NCBI GenBank assembly: GCA_020639195.1 | Contig: JACKHB010000004.1 | Span: 1 to 64,000, forward strand | Source: Phycisphaeraceae bacterium | GTDB taxonomy: Bacteria > Planctomycetota > Phycisphaerae > Phycisphaerales > UBA1924 | DNA length: 64,000 bases | Reading direction: 5' to 3' | Shown here: positions 49,296 to 58,284 of the stretch, in pieces | How positions within the stretch are numbered: the first letter of the stretch is position 1 | Layout: every line of letters starts with the position of its first letter | Notes under the pieces: generated by a model | Told to the model about the DNA's origin: nothing | Database searches by the model: none | The model's input: only the letters and a program-made list of their open reading frames with translations | Made by a program: the position numbers and the translations under genes

Positions 49296-50345
49296 ATGGC
49301 CGATTCTCCCCAGAACGGGTCGGAGAAGCCGCTGCGCTGCGGCGCGGTCGGCGTGGGGCGCATGGGCCAGCACCACGCCCGCGTCTATGCGACGCACGCC
49401 TCCTGCCGCCTGGTCGGCGTGGTCGACGCCAACCCCGACCGAGCCCGGGAGATCGCCCAGCGTCACGACTCGGCAAGCTTCACCAGCGAGGAGGACCTGA
49501 TCGCCGCCGGCCTCGACGCCGTCAGCATCGCCGTGCCGACGACGATTCATCGCAAGGTCGCCGAACCGTTCCTCAAGGCCGGGGTCTCCTGCCTGATCGA
49601 GAAGCCCCTGGCCTCGGACGCGAAGGAAGCCGCGGAGCTCAAGGCCCTCGCCGAAGCGCACGGCGCGGTGCTGATGGTGGGCCATATCGAACGGTTCAAC
49701 CCCGTGATGCGCGCCATGCAGCGCGCTACCGCCGCGGGCCAGCCCGTCAACCCGAGGTTCATCGAGGTCCACCGCGTCAGCCCGATGACATTCCGGTCGG
49801 TCGACATCGGCGTGGTCATGGACATGATGATCCACGACCTCGACGTGGTGCTCTGGCTGATGGGCGGGCGCGAGCCCGACGAGATCCAGGCCTCGGGCGT
49901 CGCCGTGGTCACGCCGTTCGAGGACATCTGCAACGCACGACTGCTGTGGAACCTCCCGCAGGGCAAGTGCGTCGCCAACATCACCGCCAGCCGTCTCGCC
50001 CTCAAGACCGAGCGCGTCACGCGCATCACCGGCGAGAACGCCTACATCAAGATCGACTACGCCGCCAAGACCGGCACCATCATCCGGCGCGTCGCCAACG
50101 AGATCCAGATGCGCGAGGTCACCGAGCAACTCCGCCGCGGCGTTGATCTCACCGACCTCAAGTGGCAGGATCTGGTCAACATCGAACCGCTGACCATCGA
50201 CGGCGCCGAGCCGATCGTCGCCGAGATCGAGGCGTTTCTCCACGCCGTCCGCACCGGCACCAGCCCCCCCATCAACGCCGAGGCCGGCCTGGTCAACCTC
50301 CGCACCGCCGAGCGCATCGTCGACGCCGTCCGACGCTTCATGTAG
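49296..50345 (+). CDS. Gfo/Idh/MocA family oxidoreductase
   Basis: A 349-residue NAD(P)-dependent dehydrogenase. The Rossmann fingerprint is GAVGVGRMGQHHARVYA near residue 17; LIEKPLASDAKEAAELKALA carries the catalytic EKP lysine, and MIHDLDVVLWLMG contains the conserved His/Asp of the second domain. The ATG at 49296 starts MADSPQNGSEK; the longer frame upstream overlaps thioredoxin and is a shadow. Members that follow lipid A genes oxidise UDP-GlcNAc (GnnA), but there is no lpx gene here, so the substrate is left open. Confidence 0.9.
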   Translation: MADSPQNGSEKPLRCGAVGVGRMGQHHARVYATHASCRLVGVVDANPDRAREIAQRHDSASFTSEEDLIAAGLDAVSIAVPTTIHRKVAEPFLKAGVSCLIEKPLASDAKEAAELKALAEAHGAVLMVGHIERFNPVMRAMQRATAAGQPVNPRFIEVHRVSPMTFRSVDIGVVMDMMIHDLDVVLWLMGGREPDEIQASGVAVVTPFEDICNARLLWNLPQGKCVANITASRLALKTERVTRITGENAYIKIDYAAKTGTIIRRVANEIQMREVTEQLRRGVDLTDLKWQDLVNIEPLTIDGAEPIVAEIEAFLHAVRTGTSPPINAEAGLVNLRTAERIVDAVRRFM

Positions 50346-50459
50346 GGGGCGCAACCGACTGGCATTGACTCCAAGGAGAGGTACACTGACGCTTCCGACG
50401 CCGCAGTGGGCGGGGCGCCGGGGTGGGATCGGACGTCGCCCGCGGTGGGTTCAACGGCC

Positions 50460-51908
50460 ATGTGCTTCAGCCAAGAGCAGTCCCCGGTGAGTGACATCCA
50501 CGACGCGCGCAGCGCCACCCAGATCACTCCCGAGATGTCCGCCGAGATCGATCGCGCCCTGGCCGACGCAACCGCGCCGACCGCGCCCGGCCCGGCCCGC
50601 CCGGCCATCCGCGGCCCGCGCGTCGTCCAGGGCGGGCGCGAGCACCGCACCGGCACCATCGTCAGCGTCAACGCCGACAGCGGCGACGTCTTCCTCGAGT
50701 TCGGGCCCAAGGAACTCGGCCTGGTCGAGGGCACGCAGTTCAAGGCCTCGGGTGCGCCCCCCAAGAAGGGCGACACGCTCGAGGTCGTGGTCCAGCGCTA
50801 CGAGCCCACCGAGTCCCTCTTCATCTGCGTCCTGCCCGGCGCGGTCCAGAAAGCCGATTGGGAACTCCTCGAGCCCGGCCAGACCATCGAGGCTCGCGTC
50901 ACCGGCGTCGTAAAGGGCGGCATCGAACTCGAAGTCGCCGGCCACCGCGCCTTCATGCCCGCCAGCCACGTCAGCCTCGACCGCATCGAGGACCTCTCCG
51001 CCCTCGTCGGTGAGAAGCTCACCTGCCAGGTCGACAAGGTGGACCGTCGCGGGAAGGGCAACATCGTCCTCTCACGCCGAAACCTGCTCAAGGAAGAGCG
51101 CGAGGCCCGCGCCGCAAAGCTCCGCGACACCCTCAGCATCGGACAGACGCTCGAGGGCACCGTCCGCAAGATCATGCCCTTTGGCGTCTTTGTCGATCTC
51201 GGCGGCATGGATGGGCTCGTCCACGTCTCGGACCTCACCCACCGGCGAGTCCCCGCCAGCGAGAAGGCCATCGGCCAGATCGTCTCCGAGGGTCAGCGCG
51301 TCACCGTGCAGATCCTCAAACTCGACCTCGACGCCAACCGCATCTCCCTGGGCATGAAGCAACTCGAGGAGGACCCCTTCTCCGCGGCGTCCGACCAGGT
51401 CGTCGAAGGGGCGGAACTCACCGGGCGCGTCAAAAACATCACCGAGTTCGGCGTGTTCGTTGAGGTCGCCGCGGGCGTCGAGGGCCTCGTCCACATCTCC
51501 GAACTCGACTGGAAGCGCGTCGGCCATCCCGCCGACGTCGTCAAGCCCGACGAGGTGCTGCAGGTCAAGGTCCTCAAGGTGGACCCGGACTCCAAGAAGA
51601 TCTCCCTGAGCGTCAAGGCCCTCAAGGAGGCCCCGGCGCGCGAGCCGCGACCGGGCGCGCCCGATGGCAAGGGCGGCACACCCGGCGGCAGGCCCGGTGG
51701 ACCCGGCGGCGGCCGGGGCGGCTTTGGCGGTGGTGGCCGCGGCAAACGCGACCGCTTCGAGCGCGACACCCGCACGCCCGAGGAAATCAAGAAGGAAACC
51801 CCCGAGTTCCGCCGCCTCAAGGAGCAGGCCAAGCAGAAGAACAAGGGCGGCGGCCTCGGCGATTTGGGCGGCGCCCTCGGCGAGGGGCTGGGGAGCCTGA
51901 AGCTCTGA
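50460..51908 (+). CDS. S1 RNA-binding domain protein (ribosomal protein S1-like)
   Basis: A 482-residue protein. Four S1-type OB-fold segments can be seen: a diverged first one (HRTGTIVSVNADSGDVFLEF), a second (QTIEARVTGVVKGGIELEV), a third (QTLEGTVRKIMPFGVFVDLG followed by GLVHVSDLTHRRV), and a fourth (ELTGRVKNITEFGVFVEVAA followed by GLVHISELDWKRV). The C-terminus is Gly/Arg-rich (GGRPGGPGGGRGGFGGGGRG), then a charged helix. S1 proteins bind mRNA and help initiate translation. The ATG at 50460 is taken; a GTG at 50487 is an alternative. A second S1-like protein elsewhere would decide whether this is rpsA. Confidence 0.88.
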   Translation: MCFSQEQSPVSDIHDARSATQITPEMSAEIDRALADATAPTAPGPARPAIRGPRVVQGGREHRTGTIVSVNADSGDVFLEFGPKELGLVEGTQFKASGAPPKKGDTLEVVVQRYEPTESLFICVLPGAVQKADWELLEPGQTIEARVTGVVKGGIELEVAGHRAFMPASHVSLDRIEDLSALVGEKLTCQVDKVDRRGKGNIVLSRRNLLKEEREARAAKLRDTLSIGQTLEGTVRKIMPFGVFVDLGGMDGLVHVSDLTHRRVPASEKAIGQIVSEGQRVTVQILKLDLDANRISLGMKQLEEDPFSAASDQVVEGAELTGRVKNITEFGVFVEVAAGVEGLVHISELDWKRVGHPADVVKPDEVLQVKVLKVDPDSKKISLSVKALKEAPAREPRPGAPDGKGGTPGGRPGGPGGGRGGFGGGGRGKRDRFERDTRTPEEIKKETPEFRRLKEQAKQKNKGGGLGDLGGALGEGLGSLKL

Positions 51909-51950
51909 CGATCGACTCGCGGCGATCCCGACAGACTGGACGCGATTCAG

Positions 51951-51989
51951 AACAAAACGCCCGGGCTCGGCAGCGCCGAACCCGGGCGT
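51951..51989 (-). terminator. Intrinsic terminator of the PEP-CTERM-like gene
   Basis: A 15-position stem with one mismatch (51957-51971 with 51975-51989, 3-base loop). On the minus strand TTTTGTT follows (complement of 51951-51957). It also lies downstream of the S1 gene and could serve both. Confidence 0.75.
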
Positions 51990-52019
51990 GAGTGAACGAA
52001 GAGGATCGGGTCGCCGCCT

Positions 52020-52682
52020 TTAACCCCGGCGACGGCGCAGCCCCAACAGACCCGCCGCGCACAGCAGCCCCGCGCTTCCGGGCGCGGGAACCAGTTGCAC
52101 GATGCTCGCCGCCGACAGCGAGTCGCCGCCAGAGGCGCCGGCAAAGTCCAGCGACGCGAACGCCGCGGGAGAGATGCCAAACGCGTTGCCGTAGTCCTGC
52201 ACGATGAACTGCCACGTCTCGCCGGGCTCAAAGATCCCGTCGGGCGTCATGCTCTCGAAGACCAGCGGCTTGTTTCCACCGAGGAAATCGATCCGCATCG
52301 CCGGCGTCGTGACGCCCGGCGCCAGCACGCTGAAGGCGTCGCCGTCGATGTTCGAGAACGTCGTCTCCGGGTCCGCCACGTAGAACAGGTCCGTCCAGTG
52401 CTTGGTCGTGAGGTTCAGCATCGTCACCAGCGCGTTGGGAACCGTCGGGTCGTCGGTCATCGGGCACGCGATGAGCTGCGTCGGCTGCGCGAAGGAGTCG
52501 ATCGCCTCATCGGGCGGGAAGATCCCCAGCAGACCGAGTTCCTCGCGCGCCACCAGGGGCCCGTGGTTGTCGCACAGCGGTCCGTCGAAGTAGCCGCCGT
52601 CCACCGGATTCGCCATCGCGCCGCCGCCAAGCGCCAACGTCGCCACCGCTGCGAAACGGGCGTACCGAGTCTGTCGATTCAT
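52020..52682 (-). CDS. Secreted PEP-CTERM-like protein
   Basis: A 220-residue exported protein. AGGAG sits 6 bases before the ATG at 52682. Signal peptide: YARFAAVATLALGGGAMA, then NPVDGGYFDG. The body is beta-rich (VPNALVTMLNLTTKHWTDLF, GETWQFIVQDYGNAF) with a DGIFEPGETW Ca-binding-like stretch. The C-terminus has VPAPGSAGLLCAAGLLGLRRRRG: a Pro-Ala motif, a hydrophobic helix and an Arg cluster, the layout of PEP-CTERM sorting signals handled by exosortase. The motif here is VPAPG rather than canonical PEP. A strong terminator follows. Confidence 0.85.
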   Translation of the reverse strand: MNRQTRYARFAAVATLALGGGAMANPVDGGYFDGPLCDNHGPLVAREELGLLGIFPPDEAIDSFAQPTQLIACPMTDDPTVPNALVTMLNLTTKHWTDLFYVADPETTFSNIDGDAFSVLAPGVTTPAMRIDFLGGNKPLVFESMTPDGIFEPGETWQFIVQDYGNAFGISPAAFASLDFAGASGGDSLSAASIVQLVPAPGSAGLLCAAGLLGLRRRRG

Positions 52683-52839
52683 CATGTGCTCCTTGCCCAG
52701 GTGTGAGAGTCGAGTGCGTGAAACAGAGAGTGTGGGCCCGGATGACAAGCGATCCGCCCGCCGCGCCCTCACGTCCGATCCCTATGAACCCGTACTTTTT
52801 TCCGTGCCACTCGCCCGGCTCTTCCACTAGACTCTTCCC

Positions 52840-53373
52840 GTGGCCCGATGCGCTGTGACCATCGCCTCCGCCCTCTTGCTCGCCGTCGGCGTGCACCTCG
52901 CGCTCCGCGCGGCGGCTCCGACGAGCCCGATCGAGATCCGCGATGCGCAGAACGACTCCGCTCGGGCCCAACGGATCGGGTCTCCGGACCCTGCGCCCCA
53001 ATTCGGCGCGCTCAACCGCGGCGTCGTGTTGGTCTCACGTCCCGTGCCCGCTCGCCTGCCCGCGGCGGACCACGATGAGCAGTGGCGGCGATTCCAGCCG
53101 ATCTCCGACCTGCTTCCCCATTTCCCCCCGGAGGACATCTACAAGCTGCGCTACTACTGCCTCGCGGACTTCGACAAGAACGACGAGATCAACGCCGATG
53201 ACCTGCTGATGTTCCTGGATGCCTTCGCCGATCCATCGCACCCGCTCTCGGACTGGACCGACATCAACGCCGACGGCATGATCGATCAGCAGGACCTGAT
53301 CGAGTTCATCCGCGCGTTCGAATCGCCGTGCGACCCGTCAGAACGCCGCCAGGCCCGCTCCGAGATCTGCTGA
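52840..53373 (+). CDS. Secreted protein with dockerin/EF-hand-like repeats
   Basis: A 177-residue protein starting at GTG 52840. Signal peptide CAVTIASALLLAVGVHLALR. Two calcium-loop-type repeats lie in the second half: LADFDKNDEINADDLLMFLD and WTDINADGMIDQQDLIEFIR, each with the D-x-N/D-x-D/N spacing of dockerin type I or EF-hand loops. It ends with a Cys near the C-terminus (SPCDPS), as in the planctomycete GC-type dockerin proteins. Its 3' end converges on the dUTPase gene with 1 base between stops. Confidence 0.72.
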   Translation: MARCAVTIASALLLAVGVHLALRAAAPTSPIEIRDAQNDSARAQRIGSPDPAPQFGALNRGVVLVSRPVPARLPAADHDEQWRRFQPISDLLPHFPPEDIYKLRYYCLADFDKNDEINADDLLMFLDAFADPSHPLSDWTDINADGMIDQQDLIEFIRAFESPCDPSERRQARSEIC

Positions 53374-53374
53374 C

Positions 53375-53821
53375 CTACCGCCCCGTCGAGCCAAATCCCC
53401 CCGCGCCGCGCGCCGTCGCCGTCAACTCCCCCACTTCTTCGATCTCCACCCGCGTCACCGGCGCGATGACAAGCTGCGCGATCCGCTCCCCAGCCTCGAT
53501 CGTGTACGGCTCCGGCCCCAGATTCACCAGTCCCACCCGCACCTCGCCGCGGTAGTCGCTGTCGATCGTGCCCGGCGCGTTGACCACCGTCACACCTTGC
53601 CGGATCGCCAGCCCGGATCGTGGCCGAATCTGACCCTCGTACCCCTCGGGGATCTCCACCGCCAGCCCCGTCGGCACCAGACGGACCGCCCCGCGCGGGA
53701 TGGTCATCGCCTCCGGAAGTGCGGCGCTCAGATCGAGCCCCGCCGCCCCGTCGCTCTGGTATCGCGGCAGTGAAGCCCCGGGTGACAGTCTGTGGATTCG
53801 AAGAGTCGGGTTATCGGGCAT
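53375..53821 (-). CDS. dut: dUTP diphosphatase
   Basis: A 148-residue trimeric dUTPase that converts dUTP to dUMP and keeps uracil out of DNA. The five motifs are present: DGAAGLDLSA (I), IRPRSGLAIRQG (II), NAPGTIDSDYRGEVRVGLVN (III), AGERIAQLVIAPV (IV) and RGAGGFGSTGR (V). Length is standard for the bacterial trimeric family. It is convergent with the dockerin-like gene. Confidence 0.95.
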   Translation of the reverse strand: MPDNPTLRIHRLSPGASLPRYQSDGAAGLDLSAALPEAMTIPRGAVRLVPTGLAVEIPEGYEGQIRPRSGLAIRQGVTVVNAPGTIDSDYRGEVRVGLVNLGPEPYTIEAGERIAQLVIAPVTRVEIEEVGELTATARGAGGFGSTGR

Positions 53822-53874
53822 GGTCGGCGAGGGTACCGCCTCGGGCCCTCCGCGCCCACTCCGAGCCGCCGAAA

Positions 53875-54174
53875 TCAGTCTCGCTCGTCCAGCACGTCGT
53901 CCAGAAGCGCCAGATCCTCTTCCGAGAGGTCGCGCTTGGCCTGATCGATGGCTCGATTCAGGGCCTCGACCATGCGCTGCGTGGACGCGATGGCGTTATC
54001 CATCGAACTCCGCCCGGTCACGGTCTTCATCGCGTCGATCTGGCGAGAATCTCTCAGGTGTTTCTCGGACCTTGCCTTCGCGTCGAGGAGCCCCCGGAGC
54101 AGGGTCTGCGCCTTGTCGCGCGCGATCGTCGTATCGATCAGGATCCGCTGCCGCTCGGTCATCGTGACTTGCAT
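53875..54174 (-). CDS. Small coiled-coil hypothetical protein
   Basis: A 99-residue charged, helical protein (TMTERQRILIDTTIARDKAQ, LRGLLDAKARSEKHLRDSR, NAIASTQRMVEALNRAIDQA). No signal, membrane segment or known domain. The heptad-like spacing suggests a two-helix coiled coil. It lies between dut and the CapD-type gene on the minus strand. Confidence 0.6.
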   Translation of the reverse strand: MQVTMTERQRILIDTTIARDKAQTLLRGLLDAKARSEKHLRDSRQIDAMKTVTGRSSMDNAIASTQRMVEALNRAIDQAKRDLSEEDLALLDDVLDERD

Positions 54175-54305
54175 ATCGACTCCGTAGGCTTGTTGGGAAA
54201 GCGCCGCCCTGGCGCAGTGCGGGAGCCGGGAATTGTGAAGGTATCATTGTCTCCGGGTTGGCCGCCGCGTCAACTCGTTGCCGCCACGCCCGATAATAAT
54301 CCGAA

Positions 54306-55826
54306 CTAACTGGCCTTGGCAAGGGGAACCCTGGCCCCACCCATCTCGGGGACCAGCCGCCTGATTGTCTCCAGGATCGCGCCGTGGCTGCCGGTCGCGA
54401 TCGCCGCGTTGAGCTGCCCGACCAGGGCTTCCGGATCGACGACGCGTTCTGCATCCTCTGCCCAAGCCATGATGCCCGGATGGGGTGTCGGGAGCAGGCT
54501 CTCGGCGTCGTAGGCCAGCTGCTCATGGAGCTTTTCACCGGGACGGATGCCGGAGAACACGATCTCGATGACCGGGTGAGAGGGCGCGGCCGTCTCGATC
54601 CTGCCGCTCTGGCCGGGCTCGGCGATCCACGGGAGCAGGCCATGAGCGCGAACGAACCGTTCCGCTAGGTCCAGGACCCGGATGGGCTGGCCCATGTCCA
54701 GCACGTAGACGGGGGCGGAATTGGTCGCCGGATCGAACGCCGCGGCCTGGATGACCAAAGAGGCGGCCTCGGGGATGGTCATGAAGTAGCGGGTCATTCG
54801 CCGGTCGGTCACCGTGAGCGGCCCGCCCTCACCCAGCTGGGCCGACCAGATCGGGATGACGCTCCCGGCCGAACCCAGCACGTTTCCGAATCGCACCATG
54901 CTCAGGTGGGTCTGAGCGGCTCGGCCCCGACGGTCTCGCTGGCGCAGGCCCTGCACGTATAGCTCGGCGAGGCGCTTGGTGGCGCCCATGACGGACGTGG
55001 GGTTCACCGCCTTGTCGCTTGAAATCAGAACGAACCGTTCTGCGCCGCCCAGGATCGCGGCGTCCGCAATTGATCGCGTGCCCAGGACGTTGTTGCGGAC
55101 CGCGTCGGCTGGGTGCTCTTCCATGAGCGGAACGTGCTTGTGGGCCGCGGCGTGGAAGATGACGTCGGGGCGGAGTTCGAGCACACGACGGCGGGTGGCG
55201 CCGGCGTCGGTGACGTCGTGGAGAAGGGCCCGCCGGGCGACGTGGGGGAAGCGTCTTTGCAGCTGGCGGTCGATCTCGAAGAGTGCGTTCTCGGATCGCT
55301 CCATCAGCACGATGAGCGCGGGGTCGAAGCTCGCGGCGACGCGCGCCAGTTCGCTGCCAATCGATCCCCCGGCGCCCGTGATCAGAACCCGACGCCCAGA
55401 CAGCACGCGCCGGACCGTGTCTCGATCGATGGCGTGGGGGTCCCGGTCAATGAGTGTCGCAAGGTCCACTGGGCGAGTGGCCGAGAGCGCCGCGGCGGGA
55501 GTCTCCTCTTCGAGCAGGTCCTCGACCGTCGGAAGTCGCCGGACCTGGATCCCGAAGCGGCGGAGCGCGCACTCGGCCTCGATGCCGGCGGGGCGCATGG
55601 ACTCGGGAAGGCAGAGGAACGCATGGGTCGGATGGTGCTGCTCAACGATGGCGCCGAGTTCGAAGAGAACTCCCAATGCTCTAATTCCAACCGGCGAACC
55701 CGGTGCGATCAGGATCGCTCCGAGCACCTGGGGTGCATCGGGGGTTGCCCGGGCGTATGCCGCGGCACCGGGAATCGACCGGGCGGTTCCAACGAGGACC
55801 AGTCGGGGAGGATCACGATCGGTCAT
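54306..55826 (-). CDS. CapD/PglF-type UDP-sugar 4,6-dehydratase
   Basis: A 506-residue polysaccharide biosynthesis protein. The N-terminal third is a CoA-binding-like/Rossmann segment (LVLVGTARSIPGAAAYARA) without the membrane helices usual in FlaA1/CapD relatives. The catalytic domain begins with RRVLITGAGGSIGSELARVA (NAD-binding), VIFHAAAHKHVPLME (S/M-Y-K equivalent site region), VLISSDKAVNPTSVMGATKR and GNVLGSAGSVIPIW, ending in IRPGEKLHEQL. It dehydrates UDP-GlcNAc-type sugars for surface polysaccharide. Its start faces ruvA across a 96-base divergent gap. Confidence 0.92.
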   Translation of the reverse strand: MTDRDPPRLVLVGTARSIPGAAAYARATPDAPQVLGAILIAPGSPVGIRALGVLFELGAIVEQHHPTHAFLCLPESMRPAGIEAECALRRFGIQVRRLPTVEDLLEEETPAAALSATRPVDLATLIDRDPHAIDRDTVRRVLSGRRVLITGAGGSIGSELARVAASFDPALIVLMERSENALFEIDRQLQRRFPHVARRALLHDVTDAGATRRRVLELRPDVIFHAAAHKHVPLMEEHPADAVRNNVLGTRSIADAAILGGAERFVLISSDKAVNPTSVMGATKRLAELYVQGLRQRDRRGRAAQTHLSMVRFGNVLGSAGSVIPIWSAQLGEGGPLTVTDRRMTRYFMTIPEAASLVIQAAAFDPATNSAPVYVLDMGQPIRVLDLAERFVRAHGLLPWIAEPGQSGRIETAAPSHPVIEIVFSGIRPGEKLHEQLAYDAESLLPTPHPGIMAWAEDAERVVDPEALVGQLNAAIATGSHGAILETIRRLVPEMGGARVPLAKAS

Positions 55827-55922
55827 GGCCGGGCTCCCTGGGTGCAGTGGCTATCGGCCGCGCGGGGGCGGCCGGACCAGCCCGGTTCGCGAAGGGGTCG
55901 GAGTCGCCGTATCTTCCGGGGC

Positions 55923-56576
55923 ATGATCGCGCGCATTACGGGCACGTTGGCCGGGGTTTCCGAGGGCATCGCGCAAATCCGGCCGGACGGGTCGGGGGTG
56001 ACCTTCGAGGTCTTGGTGCCGCCATACCTCGAGGTGGAACTGCGGACGGACGTCGGAAAGGACGTCTCGGTGACGACGTTTCTGTACCTGGAATCGCACG
56101 GGCAAGGCACAAGCTTTCTGCCGCGACTGCTCGGGTTTCGTGATCCGGTCGAGCGCCGGTTCTTCGAGTTGCTCACGACCGTGAAGGGCCTGGGGCATCG
56201 GCGCGCGCTGCGCGCGATGGCCGAGGAGCCGGCCTGGATCGCTCGCGCGATTCTGCACAAGGACGCCAAGTCGCTCACGAGGCTCCCCGAGATCGGAAAG
56301 CGGCTGGCGGAGACCATGCTCGTAGACCTGTCGGGCAAGGTGGAGCCGTTCCTCGGCGCGGTGGAGGCGGCCGACCTGGATCGCGCGAGCGTCGCGGAGT
56401 CCAAGGGCCTGAGCGAGGCGGCGCTCGAGGCGATCGCGGCGCTGGAATCGCTCGGAGAGAGCGGGGCGGAGGCCGAGCGGTTGGTGCGCCGGGCGATCGC
56501 CGGTGCTGGACACGACGCGGACAGTTCGGTGCTGGTCTCACAGGCCGTGCGGCTTCGGCACGAGCGGGGCCGCTGA
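55923..56576 (+). CDS. ruvA: Holliday junction branch migration protein RuvA
   Basis: A 217-residue RuvA. N-terminal OB domain (MIARITGTLAGVSEGIA and ESHGQGTSFLPRLLGF), two helix-hairpin-helix motifs (LLTTVKGLGHRRALRAMA and KSLTRLPEIGKRLAETMLVD) and a C-terminal domain III (LSEAALEAIAALESLGESGA) that contacts RuvB. ATG at 55923 is used; the longer open frame upstream overlaps the capD-like gene antisense. RuvA holds Holliday junctions while RuvB pumps. It is followed 33 bases later by manC and then ruvX. Confidence 0.92.
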   Translation: MIARITGTLAGVSEGIAQIRPDGSGVTFEVLVPPYLEVELRTDVGKDVSVTTFLYLESHGQGTSFLPRLLGFRDPVERRFFELLTTVKGLGHRRALRAMAEEPAWIARAILHKDAKSLTRLPEIGKRLAETMLVDLSGKVEPFLGAVEAADLDRASVAESKGLSEAALEAIAALESLGESGAEAERLVRRAIAGAGHDADSSVLVSQAVRLRHERGR

Positions 56577-56609
56577 ACACCTCGTCCCGACGGGCTCTAT
56601 CCTCTCCCG

Positions 56610-57710
56610 ATGGAGCGATTCGTGATGATCATGGCCGGGGGCGCGGGAGTGCGCCTGTGGCCGCTGAGCAGGGCGGGGCATCCGAAGCAACTGCTGCCCA
56701 TCGTCCCGCGCGGGGGAGCGAACCGCTCGCTGTTGGACCTTGCGGTGGAGCGGGCGCAATCGCTCGTGCCGATCGATCGCGTGCTGGTGTGCACCGGCGA
56801 GGCGTATCGAGGCTCGATTCTCGCGACGGTCCCATCGCTTGGAGATTCCCAGATTCTCGGCGAGCCCTGCGGACGGGACACGCTCAACGCGGTGGCTCTG
56901 ACGGCGGCTGTGCTGGAGCGGGAACACCCAGACGCGGCGTTCGCGGTCCTGACGGCGGATCACGTGATCGAGCCGATGGAGACGTTTCGGGCGGTCATGG
57001 AGACGGGGTTTTCGCTGGTCGCGCGGGATCCGCGGCGACTGGTGACGTTTGGAATCCGCCCGAGCCACGCGGCGACGGGGTATGGCTACGTTCGTCGCGG
57101 CGCTGCACTGCACGGGTTCGCGGGCGCTTCGACCGTGGCGGAGTTCGTCGAGAAGCCCGACGCCCAGACGGCTCATCGCTACCTTGAGAGCGGGGATTAT
57201 TCTTGGAACAGCGGGATGTTCGTGCTGCGCGCCGCCCCATTCCTAGAGGCCGTAAGGCGATTCCAGCCCGAGGCGTACTCAGGGATCCGCGAGGTCCAGC
57301 GGGCGTGGGACACGCCCCACCGCGGCGAGGTGCTCGCGCGCATCTACCCGACGCTCCCGAAGATCAGCATCGATTACGCGATCATGGAACCCGCGTCGCG
57401 ATCCGCGGAGTTCGCCGTGTGCACGGTCGAAATGTCGCTGTCGTGGCTGGATGTGGGGTCGTGGCCCAGCCTGGCCGAGACGATCACGCCGGATGAGTCC
57501 GGCAATCGGATCGCCGGGGAGGGCGGCGTGTGTGCGCTCGATTCTCGCGGATGCCTGGTCGTGCAGGAGGGTTCCGGGCACACGATCGCGCTGCTCGGGT
57601 GCGAGGGGTTGGCGATCGTGAGGACGCCCGGGGCAACGCTCGTGATGCCCCTGGAGCGAGCGCAGGATCTGAAGGGGCTGCACGGGATCATCCCGCCGGA
57701 GTTGCAGTAG
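56610..57710 (+). CDS. manC: Mannose-1-phosphate guanylyltransferase
   Basis: A 366-residue nucleotidyltransferase making GDP-mannose. Motif GGAGVRLWPLSRAGHPKQLL binds GTP; GEPCGRDTLNAVAL, VLTADHVIEP, GIRPSHAATGYGYVRRG, EFVEKPDAQTAHRYL and WNSGMFVLRAAPF follow in the family order. A C-terminal cupin part with isomerase activity is missing, so this is the monofunctional form. It follows ruvA and precedes ruvX with 2 bases between. Confidence 0.94.
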   Translation: MERFVMIMAGGAGVRLWPLSRAGHPKQLLPIVPRGGANRSLLDLAVERAQSLVPIDRVLVCTGEAYRGSILATVPSLGDSQILGEPCGRDTLNAVALTAAVLEREHPDAAFAVLTADHVIEPMETFRAVMETGFSLVARDPRRLVTFGIRPSHAATGYGYVRRGAALHGFAGASTVAEFVEKPDAQTAHRYLESGDYSWNSGMFVLRAAPFLEAVRRFQPEAYSGIREVQRAWDTPHRGEVLARIYPTLPKISIDYAIMEPASRSAEFAVCTVEMSLSWLDVGSWPSLAETITPDESGNRIAGEGGVCALDSRGCLVVQEGSGHTIALLGCEGLAIVRTPGATLVMPLERAQDLKGLHGIIPPELQ

Positions 57711-57712
57711 CC

Positions 57713-58180
57713 GTGGCGCGCCGCTTCCTGGCCATCGATCTGGGCGACAAGCGTACCGGCCTGGCGATTGCGGACGACGCGACTCGCATCGCGGCTCCGC
57801 TGGCTGTGCTCGAGATCCCGTTCCAGGGCGATGGGAATCGGCTGATCAAAGCGATCGAAGAGACTCTTGAGGAGAGTCTCGCGCCATCGGATGAGATCGT
57901 TGTCGGCGTGCCATTGAACATGGACGGGAGCGCGGGACCGGCGGCCAAGCGGGCGCGAGAGTTCGCGAACCGTCTGGCAGCGCGAACTGGACGGCGCGTG
58001 CACGAGGTTGATGAGCGTCTGACGACGGCGGACGCGGATTGGTCGTTGGCCCGGTCTGGGCTGACGCACGGTCAGAAGAAGGCGCGTCGGGACGCGATCG
58101 CCGCGGCGGCAATCTTGCGGGAATTCCTGGCCGGCTCGCAGATCACGGAGGCGGGGGCAGGGCCAGACGATCGATCTTGA
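57713..58180 (+). CDS. ruvX: Putative pre-16S rRNA nuclease / Holliday junction resolvase-like YqgF
   Basis: A 155-residue RNase H-fold protein. The GTG at 57713 lies 2 bases after the manC stop; the upstream frame is a shadow. Key residues: FLAIDLGDKRTGLAIA (first catalytic Asp), EIVVGVPLNMDGSAGPAAKR, VHEVDERLTTADA (Glu/Arg region) and KKARRDAIAAAAILREFL (final Asp). YqgF/RuvX proteins mature 16S rRNA ends and have been linked to recombination. Confidence 0.92.
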   Translation: MARRFLAIDLGDKRTGLAIADDATRIAAPLAVLEIPFQGDGNRLIKAIEETLEESLAPSDEIVVGVPLNMDGSAGPAAKRAREFANRLAARTGRRVHEVDERLTTADADWSLARSGLTHGQKKARRDAIAAAAILREFLAGSQITEAGAGPDDRS

Positions 58181-58284
58181 TGTCACTGGCTTGTCACGGG
58201 AGAGCGGCCAGGGCGGGTTTGGGCGTCAGAGTGCAACATTGGGCGGGCGGCGACGATTCATCTGGTCGGACAAGGAGGTAGGCC

